64,000 nucleotides of DNA from Boesenbergia rotunda (taxonomy: Eukaryota; Streptophyta; Magnoliopsida; Zingiberales; Zingiberaceae): assembly GCA_024364735.1 (NCBI GenBank), contig JAGFNQ010008264.1, forward strand, positions 405,560 to 469,559, written 5' to 3'. Both the position numbers and the translations under genes were made by a program. Of this stretch, positions 57,230 to 64,000 are shown piece by piece; positions within the stretch are counted from its first letter, which is position 1, and each line of letters starts with the position of its first letter. The notes below the pieces were generated by a model. The model was not told the origin of the DNA, made no database searches, and saw only the letters and a list, made by a program, of their open reading frames with translations.

Positions 57230-58696
57230 CAAAGTTTAAAATCTCAACCCATGCTAGGTTTCGGTCCCAGACTGGAACCTGTATCATACCGTACCGATAT
57301 AGTTTTAGTATTTCTTTAAATTTTAAATATAAATGTAGATTAATTTTATTAATATTTGATTATTAAATATGTTTTATATTTTGAGATGTTGAATTTCTAT
57401 TTCAATATTATCTCATAATATAATGGCTATTAAATTTTTATAAAAATATATTTAAAAAATAAGTAATTCTCACACTTCAAATCTAAATTTAAAATATAAA
57501 ATTATTTGAAAAAGTAAAAATTATTTGAAAATTTTAAATTATTATTTTTAATGTATTTGTAAATTTTTAATTTAAAAAATATTTGAAATGTTTAAGAATT
57601 ATATTTTAAAAAGATAGATTATTTAAGTTTATATTTAATTTTAAAAAGTTTGAAATAATTTTTAATATTTTATAACTATTATTAATAATAGTTTATTAAT
57701 AAAAAAAGTACATAATAAAAAATAAAAAATTAACTAAATAAAAAAATCGCGGTTGGGGTGATATGCGGAGGTTGTCGCGGCCCCCCGTAGAGGGTTTTAA
57801 GAATATATAAAATTTTATCAGAATTTTTTAAAGATTTCAATAAATTTCTATATATTTTAATGGGCTAACTTTATTAGGATTTCAAGAAATATGTTTGGCT
57901 ATCTATTTAAGTTAGGGTTTATTGGATTCATTAAAAATAATAATAACATAGCTAAGAAATTAATAAATAAATAAAATTTATTATATATTTTTAGAATTAA
58001 AATAAATAAATTATATAATTAATTAGCTAATTTTATTAGTGTTTAATTAAGCCTCTTTGGATTATCCCTATTATAACTAGGAGTTGATTGAGATAATAAA
58101 ACTAAGTTAGACTTTAATTTCAGTTTTAATTAAAAAAATGACACATCACGACATCACAACCTCCGGCGCAACCATAGGGATCGTGCGACCACTCCGATGC
58201 GACCATTGGAGTCACACGACCCCTCTGGCGACTGGCCACAGGATCACACGAGCCTTTTGCGACAACCACGAGGGTCACGTGATTCCTTCACGACTGCCGT
58301 TGGGCATGATGTCAAGTCGTACTAGTGCTAGTCAGCAGGCGAAACTAGGGGTGGTTCAATATAGTATACCGATATCGAAGTCATATAGCGTATACCACAC
58401 CGAAACAATTTGGTATAAGAAAATTCATACCGATAGCGTATCTATATTTCGGTATATCAAATTTTCGATATACTGAAATTTTGGTATGGTATAAATTTCA
58501 TATTGTTTATCTTAAAACTTATCGGTACGTTATATACCGTACCAAAATACTAAATCTTATACTGATATCGATACCGAAAAATTAGGTATGGTATGGTAAG
58601 TGTGGTATACCGAAAATTCGGTATTTTTCTTCACCCCTAAATAGAACGAAATATTTCGCCCATTTCACCCACCTTGACATGATATTTCCATCCTTG
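57230..58696. mobile_element. Non-autonomous hAT-like element, 1,467 bp
   Basis: Imperfect inverted ends CAAAGTTTAAAATCTC and CAAGGATGGAAATATC (reverse complement of the right end), with an 8-bp duplication GTTAGAAC (57222-57229 and 58697-58704). It contains a GC-rich patch (58140-58320) of TGCGACCA/CACACGACC units and a second inverted-repeat element at 58346-58639. It lies in the region upstream of the first helicase exon seen, likely in an intron. Confidence 0.8.
58346..58639. mobile_element. Nested MITE, TAGGGGTG...CACCCCTA
   Basis: 294 bp with terminal TAGGGGTGGTTCAATA and CTTCACCCCTA, inside rich in GGTATACCGA and TTCGGTAT inverted motifs. No clear target duplication. Confidence 0.6.
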
Positions 58697-58704
58697 GTTA
58701 GAAC

Positions 58705-59613
58705 GCTAACCAATTCAAGGCTATGACCCTCTGATTTAAGCCAAACAAATCTATAAATAGAACTGATTTAGAGTCTGGGATTCTGGATTAAGTTCAACTA
58801 ATTTTAAAATCTACAAACTTACTCAAAAGAGAAACTCAAATGAGAACATAATTTACCACTAACCAAGATATACAAATTGACTATTATAAATTCAAGTATT
58901 CAATGACTTTCATGATAACATGATTGGCAAGTATCAATATCATAAATATTCCGAAAACCTAAGCACCCGCGATATCGAATTAGTAGAATTAAAGAGAAAA
59001 CCCTTAAAAATTGAATAAATAAAAAATTAAATAAATTTATTTAATAACTGAAATAACAAAAGGGATTCAAAAAGGTCTTCCAAAATATTAATTGATATTT
59101 GAAATATTTCAAAAGATAGGCAATACTATTGTTTGCTATTTATTTTCTTCTCATATAAATTACCTGTATTCTTGATATCTTTAGAAATATTCAGAATGTT
59201 ACTTGATAATCAATTGATATTGTTACTTAGTAAATGAGAAATAATCACTAATAATTATAATATTTAACATAATGAATACCTATTTGGATTAATAGTTTAG
59301 TAGTAAATTATTAATCATCAATAAAAATATTGAGTATTCACTATATAATGAAAATAATTACACTTGTTAATTGACATAAAAATACTAGAAACTATTACTT
59401 TATTTGAATCCTTGCATAAAAAATAATAAATTATTTCAACTTATTTAAACTATTGATAAATGAAAAGGTATTAATAACAAGCAATATATCCTAGGAACTA
59501 TCATTTTAATAAATCTACAAATAAATATTTTTTAATTAAAATAATATTTAATATTTTAAAATCAAAGTATGATAATAAATTACTGATAATTATATTTAAT
59601 ATTTAATAATGAA
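58705..59613. other. AT-rich DNA, no feature seen
   Basis: No ORF, no element boundary. Possibly intronic if the helicase extends to the right. Confidence 0.35.
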
Positions 59614-59769
59614 GGGGAGTCTTAGCACAATAATAAAGTAGTTGTCGTATGATCTAGAGGTCACGGGTTCGAGTATCGAAATAGTCTCCTGCAAAGTAGA
59701 GTACCGCTACGTACAATAGACCCTTCCCGAGACCGCATTAGCAGGAGCATAGTGATCCGGGCTGCCCTT
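59614..59769 (+). mobile_element. Au-type SINE
   Basis: GGGGAGTCTTAGCACAATAATAAAG head, B box GGTCACGGGTTCGAGTATCG, core GTACAATAGACCCTTCCC and tail GATCCGGGCTGCCCTT. Canonical order for Au SINEs; 3' end followed by an A-rich stretch. Confidence 0.88.
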
Positions 59770-59971
59770 AATTTAAAAAAAATTAAAAAATAGCCAAAAA
59801 ATTTTTGAAACAAACACAATTTTTTTTCTTGATAATAATTAACAATACACTAATTAGGATAAGGCAATATCAGAATCATTAATTAATTGGACAAAACTAG
59901 GATATCATATTATAATGTACAATTACATATTTATTAACAATAAGTTAATAACTGATATTTTATATTAAATA

Positions 59972-61091
59972 TAAGGTTTAAAATTTCGACCCGTGCCGAG
60001 GTTTCAATCCAGACCGAAACGATACGGTTTCAGTATCGTATCGTACCGATACGATTATGGTCTTTATATATATATATATAATAATTATTAAATAAATATG
60101 TTTATTATGTATAATTTAAAAATAAACTGTATATGAATTTTATATAAGTTCTCCATTATTGAACAACTTAATATTGTTACAAAAATAATTAAATATAATT
60201 TTTCTTTAAAAAAAATTGATTTCTCAATAATTTGAATTAAAATTGATACATCATAATATGTTACATTATTAATAGGAAGTAGCGTGAATTAGATGAAAGC
60301 ATTGGTTATTGTAACATTCTACTTAAGAATTAGATCAACTCTATAGTTCTCCAATGCCATATTAAATAAACATAATTATATAAATTAATAAAAAATGCTA
60401 TTTTATATATAATAATTATATAAATTACTATTTATTCATTTAATTAATTATTAATTTAAATAATATATATTTAAAATGATAAAAAAATATTAGAATATCA
60501 ATTAAATAATAAAACAGTAAAAAAATTTAAAAAATAGAATATAAATATGATTTATTAGAAATTTTTTAGATTTTTTAAATTTTTTTAGAATTTTTAAATA
60601 ATATTTTAAAAATAAAAATAATTTTCAAATATTAATTAATAATTTTTTTACTTTTAAATATATTTTTATATATTTTATTGGGGTAATTTAATCAGGGTTT
60701 ATAAAAATCTATTCAATATATCATATTTAAGTGAGAAAATGTTTGATTTAATTAAATCTTTTGATTTAATTTTCATTTCGCCTCGCTACAACGAATGCAC
60801 AACGCTAGAGGCGTCACGAGGCGTCTAGTTATAGACCGCATTTTTGCGAAGAGGGCCGAAGGCGCCTCGGGGATGCTCGTGCGCCAATGCCGGAGGCATC
60901 CCATGAGGAGTCGGAAGTGTCCTTCTATGGAGCATCATTCCTTTTGTTGCGTGCGACGAACACAATTTCCTTTGTCGCTGCGTGACACATGAAGCATGAA
61001 ACCACGGCCCGTCCTGTGTCGGTTTCGGTAATCTGGCAAAATGGTAAAAATCATCCGTGTCGAATGGCACAAAATGATATTACGTTCCTTT
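59972..61091. mobile_element. Degraded relative of the hAT-like element at 57230
   Basis: Left end AAGGTTTAAAATTTCGACCC..GCCGAGGTTTC matches 57230-57275; right end ATGATATTACGTTCCTTT resembles the other right end. A GC-rich island (60778-60935) with GGCGCCTCG and CCGGAGGCATCC units lies in the middle. Target duplications not found, so ends are approximate. Confidence 0.45.
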
Positions 61092-61969
61092 AATACAAGT
61101 ATATAAGTTGAAAAACATAATATCGTTGTGTTTCTTACACCACCCACATTTTCTCACAACCACTACACATGCCTCTCCCCCACCTCATACAACCAGATCT
61201 CCTAATGGCCACAGAATCACAAGTCAAACACAACCAAAAACCGACAACACAGTTTCACCATCACCACTGCTTCATTTAGTCATCAATGCATTAGGTATCA
61301 TTCAATTAACCTGAAATTCTATGACTTCCACTTGAACTTAGGTTTTTGAAGCTTCTAAGTTCTAACCCCTGCATTCTTCTTCTTCTCCTTAGTTCACTTG
61401 AGATGCCCGAGAAAACGGATAAAATTGTTAGAACCCCAAGTGGTTGAGCCACGTTTGTTTTGATGTGCTATCGAGTTTGAATTAGGTCTTGTTGTTACTT
61501 CTAATGTGCATGTCTAAGTATGCATAGACTTAAGAGAACCCGCAAGTACCTAATAGGTCAAGATCCAATGGAGTACAATGAAGGATGGTATGGGAACGAG
61601 GCACCGGTGAGGAGCATTGCAGACAACAAAACCTTGAGGCAAACGAGCGAGAAGGATGGCACAGGAAAAGAACCGAGAGAAAGGTTCAGGCAATTCGAAA
61701 AAGATTTCTAACCTTATTTCTGGAGTTTGATTGGTAGATCGGACATGGGATCGGGCGATCAGGTGACACTTGGCAAAAGATAGAGAATAGTTATACGAAA
61801 CTGATCAAGTTTCAGCCAACATGAATGGTGATAAGGCGACCAGAAGGATGGCACATCAGCAAAAAGATCAGCGAAAACTATATTGAGGATTAGATCGACT
61901 TGCCATGTCATCGGTTCCAATGATTGAAAAAACCTTTCAGGTTGACTGACGTGCCAAGTTAGCACTCAA
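61092..61969. other. Unassigned DNA
   Basis: Contains a short frame at 61520-61711 without a domain. It leads into SIRE-type LTR sequence; no gene recognised. Confidence 0.3.
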
Positions 61970-62176
61970 CCAGAAGTCTAAAGGAGCACCAGAATCGAAT
62001 TTATGCTTTGATATTGTCAAAAGTTCAAAATTAAGTCATGTTGTAATCTAATATGTTTACCAAATATGCAAATTAAAGACTTGACGGGTCTAGAGGATGA
62101 GACACCAGGTTGAAGTTCAGTTAGGTCAGGAGGGCAAAATAACTGGCAGGAAGTCCAAATAGGTCAGAAAGCACCA

Positions 62177-63586
62177 TGTAGGTGCAATCATGCCCTAGAT
62201 AAGAAGTTTCGATGATTGACAGTTGTTTAAGTTTAAGCTAATACATTGGATTTAACATTGAGTTTTAGTGTGCAATAATGGAAGAAGTCCAAGGGATAGT
62301 TGAGAACCGGATACTTGGCATGAAGACCCAGAGATGAGAAAGCTCTAGGCAAGAAGTCCAAGGAATGGTCAGGGACTAGATTCTTGGCATAAAGACCTGG
62401 AGATGAGGAAGCTCCATGCAAGAAGTCCAAGGAATGGTCGGGGACCAGATTCTTGGCATGAAGACCCGGAGATGAGGAAACTCCAGACATGATGTCCAGG
62501 AAACAAGAGGTTTCGCTGGCACAGGTAATTGGATCGATTGAGAACACTCAAGGATATTTAGGATTGAGAATCATAAATCTAAGCGTATCAATCGATTAGG
62601 CTATCGATTGGAAAGAGATCAATCGATTGGTGAATCAATTAGGAAAAATTCTGCTCTCAAACAGAACAGTCTTTAATCGATCAGTCAATGGATTGAGTAT
62701 TCTGTGCGACAACAGAATGCTTCCTAATTGATTACAAGTTATTCTATGCGACAACAAAATGCTCTCTAATCGATCAGTCAATCGATTCAGAAGCCATCAA
62801 TCGATTGGACGATCGATTGGGAGATATCCTGTGTGAAAACAGAGTGCTCCGTAATCGATTGACCAATCGATTATGAGTCATTCTGTGCGACACAGAAAGC
62901 TCCATAATCGATTAGTCAATCGATTAGGGCACCTCCTAATCGATTGTGTAATCGATTGGGACGCATTCCTTACTTGAACAGAATGGTTCCGAATCAATTC
63001 CATGATCGATTGAAGCAACCAATCGATCACTGCATGATCCCAATCGATTAAAGTTCAAAATGAAATAATCCTAACCGTTCATCTGAGATCCGTACTATTC
63101 AACGGCTATATGGTAATCGATTGGGACTTTCATCAATCGATTAGTGACGCCAAAAAGGAAGCAGAGAAGTCGTTTAAAAGCGGGTGGTGAAGCAAAAAGA
63201 GGAGTTACTGATATATTGTGCATTCTCATCATCTTTGTGCTCAAGCTCTTAACACCGTCTTCAAGCAACCAAGAGAAGGGGATTCGAGCTCAAAAATTGT
63301 AATATTTCTTTTCTTCTTCTCCTTGTTGCTATTTTTTTAGAGCTTTCAAGGTTGCTGTAAAAGGGTTTCTCCACCTTCGGTGTTGTTCCGAGAAGAAGGT
63401 TTCATAGTGGAATCTATGATCGCTGGTGTGGACCCTTGGATTAGTCACCTCCTTGAGGTGGAGACCAAGTAAATCAAGGCGTTAGCATTTAATTTGGGGC
63501 ATTTAGCTTCTAGTTTCCGCTGCGAAGAAAACGAACCAATTTGAAGAGAGCTATTCACCCCCCCTCTAGCTCTACCGGTCCTAACA
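62177..63586 (+). mobile_element. Solo SIRE-type LTR nested in another LTR
   Basis: 1,410 bp, TGTAGGTGCAATC...ACCGGTCCTAACA, flanked by CACCA (62172-62176) and CACTA (63587-63591), a 5-bp duplication with one difference. It contains about three 62-bp AAGAAGTCCAAGG...AGATGAGGAAG units (62282-62490), an array of AATCGATT palindromes (62580-63140), then TTTCTCCACCTTCGG, GGAGACCAAGTAAA and the C-rich end TTCACCCCCCCTCTAG. Confidence 0.82.
62580..63140. repeat. Array of AATCGATT palindromes in LTR
   Basis: Fifteen or so copies of AATCGATT or one-base variants, often paired as CAATCGATTGG..CAATCGATTA, interleaved with TTCTGTGCGACAACAGAATGCT repeats, themselves partly palindromic. Confidence 0.85.
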
Positions 63587-64000
63587 CACTAGATATCTGG
63601 CAAGAAGTCCAGTTGGATCAGCAGGACCAGACAACTGGCTACAGATGAAAAATCTCATAGGAATACCATACCTGGGGTCAGGAGATCAGAAGTCAAGTGA
63701 CTCTGCAAATGGTAAATTAGGTTAGCAACTGGAGGAAAGAGATCCAGTGAGGATGTGTTCCCTTGGAAGGAACAATAAGCGTGGTTCGACTTAGAATTTC
63801 ATTAGAAATCCGAAAGGCAAGACCAGACAGTCTCGAGACTGTCAAAATTATTTTATGTTTGCTTTTATATTATACAGCTAACTCTGTGATGCAGGCAGCC
63901 AAAGCAAACACCTAGATGTTTGGAGAATGATCCAAGGCACCATGGGACATCTGGAGGTGCCCTAGGTAATCTGGAGGCACCCTGAACTAGAAAATTTATC

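Larger units (their letters stand above)
61970..64000 (+). mobile_element. Outer SIRE-type LTR, interrupted, runs off the window
   Basis: 61980-62080 (AGCACC..AATC.AATTTATGCTTTGATATTGTC) aligns with the start of the LTR at 6825; 63592-64000 continues with AAGAAGTCCAG, GAGGATGTGTTCCC..GGAACAATAAGCG and the GATGCAGGCAGCC..GGTGCCC region. The stretch 62177-63586 is a later insertion. The right end is outside the window. Confidence 0.55.

Overview
The window is nuclear DNA of a flowering plant. The lineage is probably monocot: the two single-copy genes at 10.7 kb and 42 kb have very GC-rich coding exons set in AT-rich flanks. That placement is an inference. Most of the sequence is transposable elements in several nested layers. 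Only three host genes are well supported: (1) a class II TCP transcription factor of the CYC/TB1 clade (+, 10717 onward); (2) a complete two-exon GT61 glycosyltransferase (+, 41935-43566); (3) the 3' portion of a DExH-box RNA helicase with a C-terminal dsRNA-binding domain (-, eleven exons, 56811 down to 46937), whose 5' half is not in the window.

Layout. 1-8.1 kb: remains of Ty1/copia SIRE-type elements, with a gag ORF lacking pol and a gag-less non-autonomous derivative that carries a coiled-coil ORF and a terminal LTR. 8.1-8.65 kb: a TRIM-type miniature LTR element fused to a SINE fragment. 9.1-12.4 kb: the TCP gene and flanks. 12.4-17.1 kb: AT-rich intergenic DNA with a SINE and a possible orphan exon. 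17.1-20.2 kb: Ty3/gypsy element of the Tat/Retand type with gag-protease but no RT/IN. 20.2-22.0 kb: SIRE-like LTR sequence full of tandem and palindromic repeats. 22.0-31.6 kb: a minus-strand LTR element (tRNA-Asp-type primer site, LTRs TGATAACC...GGTTATCA of about 2.1 kb) in a tandem LTR-internal-LTR-internal arrangement, encoding an FQ-rich protein and a 27-residue-repeat protein. 31.6-36.4 kb: minus-strand Tat/Retand element with pol but almost no gag. 36.4-39.7 kb: two degraded PIF/Harbinger transposase copies, one carrying a three-LTR TRIM array. 41.2 kb: a foldback hairpin. 44.4-45.4 kb: a solo Retand-type LTR with target duplication. 46.9-64 kb: the helicase gene, whose 4.8-kb intron and upstream region hold three SINE families and hAT-type elements with intact target-site duplications, followed by nested SIRE-type LTRs to the right edge.

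The host genes do not form a pathway. TCP acts in nuclear control of axillary bud and floral organ growth, GT61 in Golgi xylan decoration, and the helicase in RNA metabolism. The elements are mostly defective. The most unusual content is in the non-autonomous retroelements: the repeat-protein ORF, the tandem arrays made by LTR recombination, and the family-specific palindrome cassettes inside the SIRE-type LTRs. All comparisons were made by eye; no identities or dates were computed.
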